Below, one piece after another: positions 11,831-23,094 of a stretch of 64,000 nucleotides of DNA (its first letter is position 1; each line of letters opens with the position of its first letter). The stretch is taken from the NCBI RefSeq assembly GCF_002878395.1, contig NW_025841638.1:186001-250000 (forward strand), read 5' to 3'. Below the pieces are notes generated by a model. It had not been told where the DNA came from, made no database searches, and saw nothing but the letters and a program-made list of their open reading frames with translations. A program made the position numbers and the translations under genes. Source of the DNA: Capsicum annuum. Its lineage: Eukaryota > Streptophyta > Magnoliopsida > Solanales > Solanaceae.

Positions 11831-12800
11831 CAAACCCCAAGAACTTCACCTTCTTCTTAGTCAACTTGGTCAATGGAGCAATAATAGAAGAAAAACTTTC
11901 CATGAACCACCTATAATAACTAGCTAAACCCAAGAAGTTCCAAATTTTGGTTGGAGTCGTGGGTCTGGGCCACTTCTTAACCACATCAACTTTTTGAGGA
12001 TCCAACATGATCACCTCACTAGACACAATATGACCCAAATAAGTTATGGCGTACAATAAGAACTCACATTTAGAGACCTTGGCATACAACTGTTGATCTT
12101 TCAAGGTCTACAACACAAGGCAAAGATAATCGATATGATCTTCTTTACTCTTAGAGTAATCCAAAATATCATTAATGAAGATAATAACAAAAAAATCTAT
12201 AAACTAACAAAAGACCCTATTCTCAAGTTCATAAATTCTATTAGGGCATTGGTCAACCCAAAAGACATAACCAAGAACTTAAAATGGCTATACTGGGTAT
12301 GGAAATCTGTCTTAGGAATTTCCACCTCCTTAATTATTAATTAATAATATTCGAACAGAAGATTGATCTTAGAGAAGAATTTAGAAACATGAAGCTGATC
12401 AAAGAGATCATCAATCCTCGAAAGTGCGTACTTATTCTTTACCGTCACAATATTTGTTACCAATAGTCAATACATATCCGAAGGGAACCATCCTTCTTAT
12501 GCACAAACAAGATAGGTGCACCCAAGGGGGACACACCAAGATGGATGAAACTCTTGTTTAAGAGATCCTTCAACTATTTCTTAAGTTCATTCAACTTGGT
12601 TGGAGCCATTCTATATGGGGTAATAGAGATAGGATGAGTGTCTAAAATAAGGTAAATACCAAAATCAATCTCCTTATTGGGAGGGAAATCAATAAGATCA
12701 TCAGGAAAAGCTTCTAAAAATTCACTAACCGTGAGAATAAATGTCAATAAAGGACCCCCCAAGTTAAAACCATTAACCCATACCAAATAATAGAGACATC
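11831..12800 (-). pseudogene. RE2 reverse transcriptase remnant
   Basis: The minus strand carries the RT N-terminal block (FPDDLIDFPPNKEIDFGI, then IRMAPTKLNELK-like, about 12575-12720). It continues with HPSW-type and VHKKDG-like residues, the catalytic box near 12160-12185, and the thumb (LGHIVS, then VKKWPRPTTPTKIWNFLGLASYYRWF, 11880-12050). The catalytic FIDD box reads FIND, so one of the two metal-binding aspartates is replaced by asparagine through a single GAT to AAT change. With stops between the pieces, this RT cannot be active. Confidence 0.85.
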
Positions 12801-12839
12801 CTTTGAAAATTAATTTTTGGGCTCTAAGATATTATATAA

Positions 12840-13330
12840 ACCTTAACTTAGGCACTAGATAACTTCTATCCTAATCAATAGCTTGATCATTAGGGACTTT
12901 AAACATAACCTTACAAGTCTGATAGTCTAAAGAAGCATAGCACGAGTGCTGCCAGTCCATTCCTAAAATAACATCAAAGTTAAATATTTCTAACTCTATC
13001 AAGTCTGCCAGAGTCTTTTTATTACCAATAGATAACATAAATCCCCTTTAGATTCATCTAATAACCAAAGAGTCTCCCACCAGGTTAGAAATATAAAAAG
13101 GGTTTGATTAGAACTCAGGACTAAAACCAAAATACACTGCCACAAATAGGGTCACATAAGAGAGAGTGGGCCCTAAATCAAGTAAATAGTATACATCATA
13201 AGAAAAGAGTTTTAGCATACTAGTAACCACATCTAGAGATGCCTTAGACTCCTAATAAGTAGAAAGAGTATATAAGTAATTTCCTCCAGTGATGATACCA
13301 GAAGCAGAAGTAGAACCCTTGGTGCAGGAG
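12840..13330 (-). pseudogene. RE2 aspartic protease remnant
   Basis: The minus strand has a DLGPTLSYVT segment near 13150, where a D-x-GATxSF-type active site is expected. It is followed by FGFSPEF, LADLIELEIFNFDVILGMDW (around 12970-13010) and QTCKV. LGMDW is a strongly conserved block after the flap in Ty3/gypsy proteases, which process the Gag-Pol polyprotein. The catalytic triplet appears altered (DLG). Confidence 0.7.
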
Positions 13331-13359
13331 CTGATAAAGAGGAAACATGAACCTTATTA

Positions 13360-13526
13360 GCCTAGAAGTAACCCTTGAAGGACAATCACACTACATATGG
13401 CCAATATGACCATAATTAAGACCTCAGTTTATTCCCTTCTTACATTAGCCAGGATATGGCTGACTAAAAAATCTACAAAGAGGATATGATAGAACAAACT
13501 AAGCCCCACTAGCCTGAGATTAGGAA
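13360..13526 (-). pseudogene. RE2 gag zinc-knuckle remnant
   Basis: The minus strand reads LNYGHIGHM-stop-CDCPS. This corresponds to the C-terminal CCHC nucleic-acid-binding knuckle of Gag (CxxCGxxGHxxxxC), with the first cysteines lost. Upstream gag is not present because the sequence changes abruptly to an LTR start at 13527. Confidence 0.6.
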
Positions 13527-15822
13527 ATGTAATACCACATAAGATCCTAAGCTCATTTCAGTTGTAGTTTCATTGTTAAGGGGTCCAACACTTGAAATTT
13601 TCACTTAGTGTTAAGAACTTAGTCATTTTCAAGACCTCTAGACTTTACAAATTTTTAGTTTGACCTTCTCGACCCTAAAATGTTGGTCTTCAAGTTGATT
13701 CATGTTTATGAAGATTAAAATTACATCTTGTCAAAGTTTTGGGATTTTTGGACGAGGATCAGGATATGTTTGGATGGTTGAAAAAGAGAAGCAATATAAT
13801 AAGGACGTGGCTTTGTTGCCTCTCCTAAGGTGAAGTGGTCCATAATGCATTGCTTTCTCTACTAAATTAAGTTATGCGGTACGTTGCTCTCCTTTGCGTA
13901 GAGAGAGGTACAATATATGGCTCCATCCCTTATAATTTTATGGTTTAAGTACCCAAGGGGCACTTAAGTCATTTGCCTCAACCCAATTCATCCTTTATAT
14001 GGTTTGGGACTTCAAAAAAGGGAATTATTTGTCGCTTTCACTCCAAACTGCTCTAAAGAAACCCTCCTCTTTCTCCAATAACAAACTCATGATTTTTCTC
14101 TAAGAAATCAAGAGTTTAAGCTATTAATCAAAAAAATATTTAAAAAAATTAGTAATGAAGGTATGTGAGGTGTTCATCCATGGGTCCCTTTCACCCATGG
14201 AGCCCAAAAACCTTTCTTTGAATAAAAGTATGAGTTTTCCTTTATTATGAAGATGCATATGTTCAAGATAAGTTTAAATTCATATTTTCCCTTAGTAGTT
14301 TGACGCAATTCATGTCCTAGTATGATTCCATAGAAATTTAGGTTATCTCATGTTTCAAGTTTCAATTTTTCTATGTTGTCTTCAATTGAATTTCATGTCA
14401 TAATATGAAGTTTTTAATTTATCCATGAAGTACTGTTGCTTTCTCACGTTTTAACACATGCCCATGTTCAATTTCATGCTCCTCACTTAAATTGGTAAAA
14501 TATTATGTTTTGGGTTTTTAACCTTAACTCCCTACTATAGTTTTAAGTTTTAACATGGATTTTTATGATTATTTAGTGCTGGTGGGTTATGAACACCAGA
14601 TACCTACATGTTTACTTATATTTCAAATCTTTTAAGTAATAATTTTAGCTAAACCATGAATATTACCATTTATTCAGTTGTTATGATCATAATGAGCAAT
14701 GTCAATTGTTAAGTTTAGTTGAGTGTAGATCAATTCAGTACCTATGTCAGTTTAGTTGGGAGTAGAATTTAGCAACGAGTGAACCCAGGGTGAGGGCTCA
14801 CATTCTAGTAGAGGGTGTGACCCTTAGTAGCAATCCCTGAGTTACATAACTACATAGCCAATATAGGTTTAAGATGTCAACATGCCAGTTGAGGGTATAC
14901 ATATATCTCATAAGAGCATCTACCAGTAGAGGGTGACTCCTTAGACCTTTGGGACACCAGTTTAGTGGATCCACACAACCAGTGTTAGTACCCGTGGCAT
15001 GGTACTGACACCTTTTCAACAAGGATTATAGGTTAGACCCTAATTAGCTTAGATTGGAGCATTTCAGTTATATGATAGATCCCACCATTTTACTCAGTAT
15101 ATCAGTGTGTCTCAGCTTAAGTTTGCTTGACCAAACATGCAGATTGTAAGTTATTCAGTTATACAAATTTTGTCTTTTCAACTTATAGATTACCCAGGAT
15201 CATATTTATCCTTGGTCTTCAATTCACATATATTACATGCTCATGCATTCATGCTTAGTTATTTTATGCATTTCAACTAGTCCTCATCTCTTATACCAAT
15301 ATATTTAAAGAACTAACCTCATACTTTTCTTTGCGCTATATTGTCTTATAACATAGGTTTGGATACTCAGTTTCCTGACCGTTCTTAGAAAGCTCAGCGT
15401 TACGTAGAAGTAGCATTGATGAGTCCTCATCCATTGAGGATGTAATTTTTTTATCCCGGTTATTTTGATATTTCCTTATATTCGGTCAGTCGGAGTTAGT
15501 TTGAGGCTTGTACCATCAAACTCCTCATGGTGTTTATAGGCTTCTAGACAATTAGTTAGACAATCAGTCAGTCCTTTCAGTATTATCATTTGCTTTAGAT
15601 TGATAAGTTAGTTTTTAATATTATATCAGATATTTTAGAGATGCTATTGACACGTACTTCAGTATTTAAATTTTAGTATTTTACTAGTTTATCTTCCTTG
15701 CATGTGCTGTATTACTATTTTATTTAATGCTCACAACAGTTACCAGCTCATGGGTTAGCTTGTGGTCACTTGTGACCATAAGCACTGTTGTTACCACTAG
15801 AAGGTAGCCTTAGGTCATGAAA
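13527..15822 (+). repeat. RE3 5' LTR
   Basis: It begins TGTAATACCACATAAGATCC, resembling the RE5 LTR start TGTAAGACCCCATAAAATAC, and ends just before a PBS. It holds the features common to the RE5/RE6 LTR group: the fixed order AACGAGTGAACCCAGG, GAGGGTGTGACCC, then ACATAGCCAATATAGG (14770-14870), and a GAGTCCTCAT hairpin (15421-15442). A weak TATA (TTTATATGG) sits near 13994. A part corresponding to 13607-13930 recurs at 19487-19792. Confidence 0.65.
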
Positions 15823-15828
15823 AAACTT

Positions 15829-15841
15829 TGTATGAGAGCCT
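15829..15841 (+). other. RE3 primer binding site, degenerate
   Basis: TGTATGAGAGCCT follows AAACT after the LTR end and resembles TGGTATCAGAGCCT with a one-base deletion and one mismatch. The downstream context TAAGCTTTTAAAGTGTCC is shared with the RE5 leader, which supports the assignment. Confidence 0.65.
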
Positions 15842-16044
15842 AAGCTTTTAAAGTGTCCTAGTGAGTCTTAAAGTCATGCCGAGTAGAGTCTTGTACGTAG
15901 GTGTGATGCAAGCCACACTTATGGAGAAGAGGCTACAAGATATTTTAGGAAAGTTTTCGATTTTTCATTGTCTATATCGTGCGAAAAAGCATGAGCTCAA
16001 TGTAATTCATTTTTCTAATTTATCATTCATTCAGTTTACAGATA

Positions 16045-17215
16045 ATGTCTCCTAAAAGAAACAATGGTAGAAGGAATGGGGATCATCACTAACCAATATT
16101 TATTCAGGAAGATCCCCTAAATGATCATGTCTCTCATGCAGATTTCAGGGTTCCTTTCACGACTTTAGCCAATTCACAACTGCTCAAAACAACCAATAGG
16201 CTGTTGCTCCAGCCAATCTAGTTGCAAATACTATTGTATTTAGGATTCAGCATTTAACTTGGATGAATCCTTCTCTATTTTAAATATCTAAGTCTTAGGA
16301 AGATCTATAGGAATTTCTTGACATGTGCAGAAACTATAAAATATCATGGGTGTCACTTCGAGTGAGAGTGTAAAGTTGGCTGTATATCCATTATAGGATG
16401 TAGCTCACACCTATTTTAAGTAGTGGAAGGGGGACCAAGGTGTTGATGTAGGGCCTATAGAGTGGGAGGAGATCACCACAGCTTTCTTAGATAGGTTCTT
16501 TCCCTTAGAGTTGAGTGAAGGTAAGGTTCAGGAGTTCATTAACTTGAAACAGGGTAATATGAGTATGAAGGAGTACTCTCTTAAGTTTATTTAGTTGGCG
16601 AGGTATGCTTCTACTATGGTTGCAGACAATAGGTCTAGAATGGGTAAGTTTGTATCTGGTATAGCTGATAGTGTGGTTGAGTAGTGTAGGATCGTCATAT
16701 TGATTAAGAAGATGGACCTATCTAGATTCATGGTTCATGCTCAGTAGATTAAGAAGGATAAGTGTAAGGAGAAGAGATAGATAATAAGAGGGCCAAAACA
16801 GGTAGTTTTAACTTTTCTCATCCAAGGTTAGAAGGTGGTAACCATTCTCAATTCTATCAAAAAAATTCAACCCCAACTCCATCTTCATCTAATGTGCTAG
16901 TGCCTAAGTTCAGAGAAGATAACTAATATAGAGCTCTAGGATCTAAGTCCTAGGACAGTATGAACAATGGTCACACTAATTTTCTTTGCCAAAAATGTGG
17001 TAGGAATCATTAGGGTGAGTGTAAGGCTAGTAGTAATGTGTGTTTTGGATGTGGAAAGCTATGCCATAGGGTCAGGGATTGACCAGGGGATGGTCAGCAG
17101 GGTCAGTCCAATCGTCCTTTATCTCCAGCTTGTCACCTGCCTCAGTAGGGTGCGTCTTCTGGTGTAACTAGTGGAAAGTGCCAAAAGAGATTATATGATC
17201 TCCAGACTCGACTTA
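16045..17215 (+). pseudogene. RE3 gag polyprotein remnant
   Basis: The start ATGTCTCCTAAAAGAAACAA gives MSPKRNNGRRNG, like the MPPKRR start of RE5 gag. The Gag domain is traceable through VPFTTLANSQLL and WMNPSLF. On the 3' side are the EFINLKQGNMSMKEYSLKF-type block (16530-16590) and LARYAS. Two zinc knuckles are visible at 16975-17085: CQKCGRNH and CFGCGKLCHRVRD, the second with a glycine to cysteine change and a stop at the last cysteine. There are many TAG stops. Confidence 0.8.
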
Positions 17216-17224
17216 ATTAGGAAG

Positions 17225-17570
17225 TTTGTCCTAATGTGGTTATGAGTATGTTACATGTCTTTCATCTTCATTTCTATATTTCACTAGACTCCGAAGCTTC
17301 ACGTTCTTTTGTGACTACTTATATAGCCATCAATTTTGGCGTTAGTCCTGTATCTTAAAAAATCACTTTAGTTGATCTTGTAAAGTTAGAGATGACTAAT
17401 TTCGATGTCATTCTCGGCATGGATTGGCTCCACTCATTCTATGAATTTGGTGAATGCAGAAATAGAGTTGTTTAGTTTCTGTTCCCCAATGAACCAGTCA
17501 TTGAATGGAAGGGTAGTACGTTAGTGCTTAGGGGTCAGATTTTTCCTATCTTAGTGCAAGAAAGATAATA
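17225..17570 (+). pseudogene. RE3 aspartic protease remnant
   Basis: The active-site region reads LDSEASRSFVTTYIA near 17283-17325, where the family has DSGASxSFV, so the glycine of the catalytic DSG is replaced by glutamate. It continues with NFGVSP, LVDLVKLEMTNFDVILGMDW near 17370-17425, then FPNEPVIEWKGS. The protease would cut Gag-Pol. The loss of the active-site glycine and the stops argue that it is dead. Confidence 0.8.
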
Positions 17571-17639
17571 TCTAAAGGGTGTGTTTACCATCTTGTACAA
17601 GTCAAAGACTCAAATAATGAGACCTCGAGTCTTGAATGA

Positions 17640-18500
17640 GTTCCATTAGTAAGAGAATTTCCAGATATATTCTTCGAAGATCTTCTCATAGTTTCTCCCG
17701 AGAGAGAAATAGATTCCAGAATAGATCTCTTTCTAGAAACCCAGCATATCTCAATTCAACCCTACATAATAGCTCTAGTTGATCTTAGAGAATTAAAAGA
17801 ACAGTTAAACGATCTCCTAGATAAGGGTTTTCTTTGTCTAAATGTTTCTTCATGGGGCACTCCAGTCCTGTTCGTGCATAAGAAAGACGGTTCTCTCAGA
17901 ATGTCCATCAATTACCATTAGTTAAATAAAGTCACACTCAAGAATAAGTATTCACTCCCAATAATTGAAGATTTGTTCAACCAAATTAACAGTGCCAATT
18001 ATTTCTCTAAGATAGACCTCAGATCCGGCACTCATCAACTTAGAGTCAAAGAATGTGACATCCCAAAAAAATCTTTAAAAACTCGATATGGTCACTTTGA
18101 ATTTCGAGTTATGTCCTTCATACTAACAAATGCTCCTGCAACTTTCATAGAATTGATGAACAGGGTGTTCAAGTAGTACTTAGACATGTTTATCATAGTC
18201 TTCATTGATGATATCCTTGTCTATTCTCGTAGTGAGAATGATCATGCAAAGTATCTAAGAATTATATTATAGACCATCACTCTCATCAGTTGTTTGCTAA
18301 ATCAATAATTATGAATTTTAATTACGATCAGTAAGTTTCCTTGGCTATATTATTTCTAGTGATGGCAACCAAGTTGACCCACAAAAGATCAAAGCAGTGA
18401 GAAACTGGCCTAGACCCATCTCTCTAGTAGATATCAGGAGTTTCTTAAGTTTGGCTATCTATTATAGATGGTTTTTTTGAAGGGTTTTATTATATTAATT
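17640..18500 (+). pseudogene. RE3 reverse transcriptase remnant
   Basis: Recognisable blocks in order: FPDIFFEDL (17660), PEREIDSRIDLF, ELKEQLNDLLDKGF (17790-17830), [19 protein letters not shown] (17850-17905), KNKYSLP and [17 protein letters not shown] (18000-18050). They continue with [13 protein letters not shown], the metal-binding box [12 protein letters not shown] (18195-18235), and after frameshifts NWPRPISLVDIRSF (18400-18440). The FIDD catalytic box is intact. One open frame spans 17973-18176. Stops include TAG at the expected glutamine in the INYHQLN segment. Confidence 0.88.
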
Positions 18501-18519
18501 TCCCTATGTCTCAATTTAC

Positions 18520-18890
18520 TGAGAAGAAAGTCAAATTTTAGTGGTCAAATTCTTGTAACAAGAGTTTTCAGGAGTTGAAGACTCGACTCACTTCTGACCA
18601 AGTTTTGACTCTTCCAGATGGCACAAATAGGTTTGTTGTATACTGTGATGCTTCTAGAGTTGGTCTTGGTTGTGTATTGATGCATACAGTGAAGTTCATA
18701 GCCTATGCCTCTACACAACTTAAGCCCCATGAAAAGAACTATCCTACCAATGATCTTGAGTTGGCAGCTGTTATTTTTTCCTTAAAAATTTAGAGGCACT
18801 ATCTTTATAGGGTTTATGTTTATGCATTCACTGACAATGAGAATTTACAATATGTGTTCATGTAGAAAGATCTGAATCTTCTTGAGAAGA
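18520..18890 (+). pseudogene. RE3 RNase H remnant
   Basis: An open stretch from 18575 encodes [20 protein letters not shown], a [11 protein letters not shown] block with the first RNase H aspartate, [14 protein letters not shown], and [13 protein letters not shown]. These are the RNase H catalytic-site segments. The next piece shows DNENLQYVF and KDLNLLEK and then jumps into the integrase tail. The shared word GAGAAG at the join suggests a deletion by short homology. Confidence 0.85.
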
Positions 18891-19340
18891 AGGGATCTTG
18901 AGTTAGAGGTTAGTGATTGGGTCTATTTGAAGATTTCACCTATGAAGAGAGTAAAGATATTTGCCAAGAAGGGGAAACTCAGTTCCCATTATATTGTCCC
19001 TTATAGGATCTTAAACCATTTTGGAAAGATAGCTTACAGGCTTAAGTTTCCTATAGATTTAGAATCAGTACATCAAGTGTTCCATGTTTCATTATTATAG
19101 AAATGCATTAGTGATTTAGCTGTTGTTGTTCCTTTAAAAGGTATGGATGTTCAAGATAGCCTTTCCTATGAAGAAGTCCCTATAGAGATCCTTGATCTTT
19201 AGATTTGTAGGCAAAGGAATAAAGAAGTTCCCTTGGTTAAAGTTCTTTGGCAAAATTAGTCCATTGTGGGAGCTACTTGGGAAGCTGAAATAGATGTGGG
19301 ACTAAGTGCTCCCAACTTTTCTCAGCAAACTTAGATTCAT
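18891..19340 (+). pseudogene. RE3 integrase C-terminus and chromodomain-type tail
   Basis: The open frame 18882-19100 reads RRRDLELEVSDWVYLKISP, MKRVKIFAKKGKLS, VPYRILNHFGKIAYRLKFP and VHQVFHVSLL. These are the GPY/F module of Ty3/gypsy integrase. After a stop come DSLSYEEVPIEILD and KEVPLVKVLWQN, then GATWEAEIDV, which is the tail that in chromoviruses forms the chromodomain targeting heterochromatin. The full catalytic core that should precede it is absent. Confidence 0.85.
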
Positions 19341-19486
19341 ATTGAGGTAACGACTTTCCTTAGATTGACTCAATTATGTTCTTAGTTTCAGCTATGTAAC
19401 CACTCTCATGTCATTGCATACATTGACAAAATTAGTTCAGTTCATGTATCATACTTCAAACTCAGTTATGTAATCATGTTCTAAGT

Positions 19487-19792
19487 CATGCATGTTCTTA
19501 GTTATTTTCAAGACCCCTAGATATTATAAATTTTTAGTTTTGCCTTCCCGACCCCAAAATGTTAGGTTTTAAGTTTATTCATGTTTGGAGAGGTTACAAT
19601 TACATCTCGAGAAAGTTTTGGGATGTTCAAATGAGGGTTGAGGAATTGTTTGAATGACTGAAAAAAAGAAGTAACCCAATAAGTACGAAATGCATTACTC
19701 TCTCCCAAGGTGGAGTGGTTCACGACACGCGACTTTCTCTCTTAAAGTAAGTTTCGAATGTGTTGCTCTCTCCTATGAAGAGAGAGGTACGA
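19487..19792 (+). repeat. RE3 3' LTR fragment
   Basis: Direct repeat of 13607-13930. Both carry TTTTCAAGACCYCTAGA, AATTTTTAGTTTTG/TG, TTGTTTGAATG/GTTTGGATG, and a GAGAGAGGTAC before the break. The sequence is cut by the start of another LTR at 19793. Confidence 0.8.
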
Positions 19793-21480
19793 TATAACAC
19801 CCTGAATCTGGTACGTGAAATGCTAGACAGTGTCATGACCCCGAAGGACCACAAGCTAACCCATGATTGGTAACTGTAACTGAGCACTGAATAATATACT
19901 ATAAATATGTGGAATATAAGATATAAGTCCATAAGGTTCAAAACTGAAGTAATACTGTATAAAAAATAATGTCTTTAGCGGCGTAAATGAATACCCAAAA
20001 CTAAACTAAACTGTCTGAAACAAGCGATAGTATGAAAGCCTCCAAACTATTTGAAAATTGTGGAGTTGATGGGACATGTCCCCAACTAACTCCGAACTAC
20101 TGAACTAATAAAGTAATAAAATAATCATGTTATCCTCAAATAATTAGGACTTATTGTTAGTATGACTGCTGAACGTCTGATCTACTAACGATGCGCAGGA
20201 GCTCGTGCTCCTAAACCTATCATATAAAACACCATATCACAAATACGTTAGTACGATTGAATATTCTGGTATGAAAGTGAAGTAGGTTGAGTGTATGGGG
20301 TTCATATTCATAAACAATACTAACGGACCGAATAACATGAAAGTGAGAATACATGCATAAATATGTAAACTGTAACTGAGGTCATACTGACACTGGGTAC
20401 TAAGTTCTGAGGACTGAGTTGCTGACATCTGAGTTTACTGGTATGGATAACTGACTCTACTGAATACTGAGGGACAGATGTTGTATTACAGATAAAGGAC
20501 TAACTATTTTTGACAGTTCTAATTATGAAGAACAGGTCTGATTGGCTATATCTGACAGTCCTAAAATCTGAATACTGGTAACATAAATTTTGTCTAATTA
20601 ATATAGTATTAATTAGGTGACTATGTCTGATAGTCCTGGTTCTGATGGAACTAGCTGAGTTCCATACTGAGCTAAGCAACTGTATCTGACAGTCCTGATA
20701 TCAATAGAACTGAACTAAGTTCTATTACTGAAACTTAATCTAAAACTAAGTTTGTGGGAGGTAATAATCTAATTGACATGCCTAAATAAAGAAATATAGT
20801 TGAGTTGGGGTACAATATATAACCCCCATTAGAAGGGTATCAATACCGCACCACTAGTAAGGTCAATTTGTGAGTGATCCCTTATATAGTTGGTACTCAA
20901 AGGAGAATGGTGGGCCCCTCATATAACAGGTTAAGCCACCTTATCTGCCCTTAAAATAGTAGGTTTGACTTCTCAACCTACATTGGCTATATAGTTCTGG
21001 AGTGCAAGGACTGCTTCTAAGAATCACACTCTCAAATAATAGGTAAGTTCCCTTTTTGGACTCAGTCATTGTTAAATCCTACTTCTATCTGATTAGACAC
21101 TGAACTGGACTTATTTCCTTGGGTTCCATGACTGATGGAATACTACTAAATTTTGTCAACTGACAGAATGCTACTAAGTTCTACTAGCTGACTAAGTTAC
21201 TGAGTTCTGAACTGAATACTACTGAGATCTAATAACTAACTAAAATTACAGAGATTACTGAGATTACTAAGATTACTCAACTGCTACTAAATTTTGTTAG
21301 TTTTCCTGAGTCACATGACTGACTGAGTTCTACCGATCATTTTTTGACTGTGAGTATCATAAAAATTAACACTAGCTCTAGGCACAAAGCTAAATTATCA
21401 GGTATAACAACCCCTAGGAATCGATAGCATAATAAGTAAATCATGGCACAAGCTTAAAAGCTCAACAATGTCTATATGTG
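19793..21480 (-). repeat. Minus-oriented LTR fragment (RE6 LTR family)
   Basis: It starts TATAACACCCTGAATCTGGTA, then GACCCCGAAGGACCACAAGC and TAACCCATGATTGG. These correspond base for base to the start of the RE6 LTR at 35295 and the solo LTR at 59280, with TG changed to TA at the terminus. It includes the conserved hairpin (20131-20154), repeated TCTGACAGTCC words (20500-20700), the CACTAGTAAGG box near 20850, and the CTAGCTCTAGGCACA block near 21370. It stops near 21480, where RE4's LTR takes over, so about 1 kb of the LTR is missing. Confidence 0.75.
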
Positions 21481-22891
21481 TATCGTTCATTCATTTAGAA
21501 ATTTCAACAACCACTTGAGATGCATTACTTGTAAATGGATGCGGAAGACGTTTTAGCAGTTTGTGAAATTTGATTTGAGACATAGATATATGCATAAAAT
21601 ACTTTACTTGTGAAGCTTGCATTGCATAAAAGGTTAATGGAACATAAATTGGCTTTAGAAAGTCCTTGGTGGCCATGGATTGATTTTGTATTCAAACTTC
21701 GCAATCTAATTGGATAAATAGGTTGAGTCCCAATTAGCTGAATATTTTAATATCCTATTGGCTCATGGGTTAGTGTCCCAATTGGCTAAATGGGTTAGAA
21801 TCCTATTGGCTAATGGGTTAGAGTCCCAATTAACTAAATAGTTTGGAGTCCTATTGGGTGATGGATTAGAGTCCCAGTTGGCTAAATAGTTTTCTTTGGC
21901 ATAATGATAGTGGCTTGCAAGATTGTTTATTTGGTATGATGATAAGATTAGAAAAATGCCTTACAGAGAGCTCATTGCTTAATGGTTAAAAATGTGCAGA
22001 AAAATTTTAATTAGGCTTAAAAGGGGGTTATGTGGCTGTTCCATGAAAATGGAGGCCCCGAGGGATGGATATTGGAAACTCATGTTTGCCGATGAGGGTT
22101 GGTATTGATAATCGTGTACTTGTGTCACACTTCATACATATATCTTGGATAGGGTAGGATCTTTAATTCCCTGGCCTTCTATGAGATCTCTACTACGTGT
22201 GGCTAACATACACCGTCGCCCATCCAGTAGATGGGCTAGATCCATATAGCCCTTATGTGCTTTTATGAAAAATTTAGCTGCACAGTCCAGGATAATGTTT
22301 TAACTCTCAAGGTAAACCTTATTCCCTATCCTAGAATCTTATATCTACATATGTATATGATTGTGTGCATGTGGTTTTCAATTAATTTGAACTGATTTTT
22401 TCATGGAATTATTTTATCCATATTCCTTGAGTTACATGCTAACAGTTACCCTACTAACCATCCCGGATGTTGTAGTCCCATGCAATATTTGGTCTAAAGA
22501 TTCTATTTTCTTGCATAATGATAGGTCATTTCTAGATTATTCGTGAGTCATCTTGAAATAGTGTGCTTTCTTTTTCCATAAGGCCTATCTTATTGGCTTA
22601 GCTTATGTGTTGGACTATTTCTTTAGACACCTTTTTGGCTATATTTAAGAGCATGTCCCAATTTTGGTTGTCATTTTTATATTAGTGGATTTGTGGGATA
22701 TTATGGATTTGGATAGTCATTGGATTCTTAATTTCTTTTTGAGCTATTTGGTTTTCTTGCTCATGTCTATTTGGATTGCGTCTATTGTCATATATGTATT
22801 TTGTTCTATTTGACTAGGCAAAAGGGGTGGTCTCTGATCCTTGAAAGACTTGAGATACCCATCACGGCCCACCCTGGTTTAGGTCATGACA
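21481..22891 (+). repeat. RE4 5' LTR, left-truncated
   Basis: From about 21570 it parallels the RE4 3' LTR from about 42940. Shared words include ACTTGTGAA-CTTGCATTGCAT, AAAAGGTTAATGGAA, the 27-bp minisatellite, and CGTCGCCCATCC. It ends CCCTGGTTTAGGTCATGACA directly before the PBS. About 0.7 kb of the LTR's 5' part is missing, and the left limit is approximate. Confidence 0.75.
21700..21895. repeat. ~27-bp minisatellite in RE4 LTR
   Basis: Units alternate between GTCCCAATTGGCTAAATGG and ATCCTATTGGCTAATGGGTT, each about 27 bases and six to seven in a row. An orthologous array lies in the 3' LTR at 43090-43262, so the expansion predates or accompanied insertion. Confidence 0.85.
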
Positions 22892-22895
22892 AGCT

Positions 22896-22907
22896 TGGTA
22901 TTAGGGC
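22896..22907 (+). other. RE4 primer binding site (initiator tRNA-Met type)
   Basis: TGGTATTAGGGC matches TGGTATCAGAGC at 10 of 12 positions and starts four bases after the LTR end CATGACA. The downstream leader has the CAAGTAGAGTC word near 22943, also found in the RE3, RE5 and RE7 leaders. Confidence 0.85.
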
Positions 22908-23094
22908 ATGGTTTAGATTCATTTGGTGTCCAAAGATCCATGACAAGTAGAGTCTTTTTCATAGATATGTAGTGCGCCACACTCAGAAGTAGGAAGACAT
23001 TTAGGTATGTTCCCTTTCTTGTGTTCTATTTAAAGGTTATACAATATAATGTTATAAAACTTCTCTATTTCTTGGCTTTCTCACATTTCAAATC

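Larger units (their letters stand above)
8635..13526 (-). mobile_element. RE2: 5'-truncated Ty3/gypsy element, minus strand
   Basis: On the minus strand the order is gag zinc knuckle, protease, RT, RNase H, integrase, then LTR. This is the Ty3/gypsy order, with integrase after RNase H. The 5' LTR and most of gag are missing where RE3 begins at 13527. The 3' end shows a second deletion that joins the integrase core directly to the middle of the LTR near 10440, removing the integrase C-terminus, the polypurine tract and the beginning of the LTR. Confidence 0.8.
13527..19792 (+). mobile_element. RE3: Ty3/gypsy element with integrase deletion and truncated 3' LTR
   Basis: Plus-strand order: 5' LTR, PBS (15829-15841), gag (16045 on), protease, RT, RNase H, then directly the integrase C-terminal/chromodomain tail, then a 3' LTR fragment. 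The region 13607-13930 is repeated in direct orientation at 19487-19792, which identifies the two LTRs. The 3' LTR is interrupted after about 300 bases by a minus-oriented LTR fragment at 19793. The integrase zinc finger and catalytic core are missing between 18880 and 18895. Confidence 0.8.

Noticed and set aside
15413..15442. Second CTGATGAG-like word (TTGATGAGTCCTCAT)
   Set aside because: It belongs to the LTR hairpin shared by the family, and no GAAA/CUGA core arrangement exists around it.
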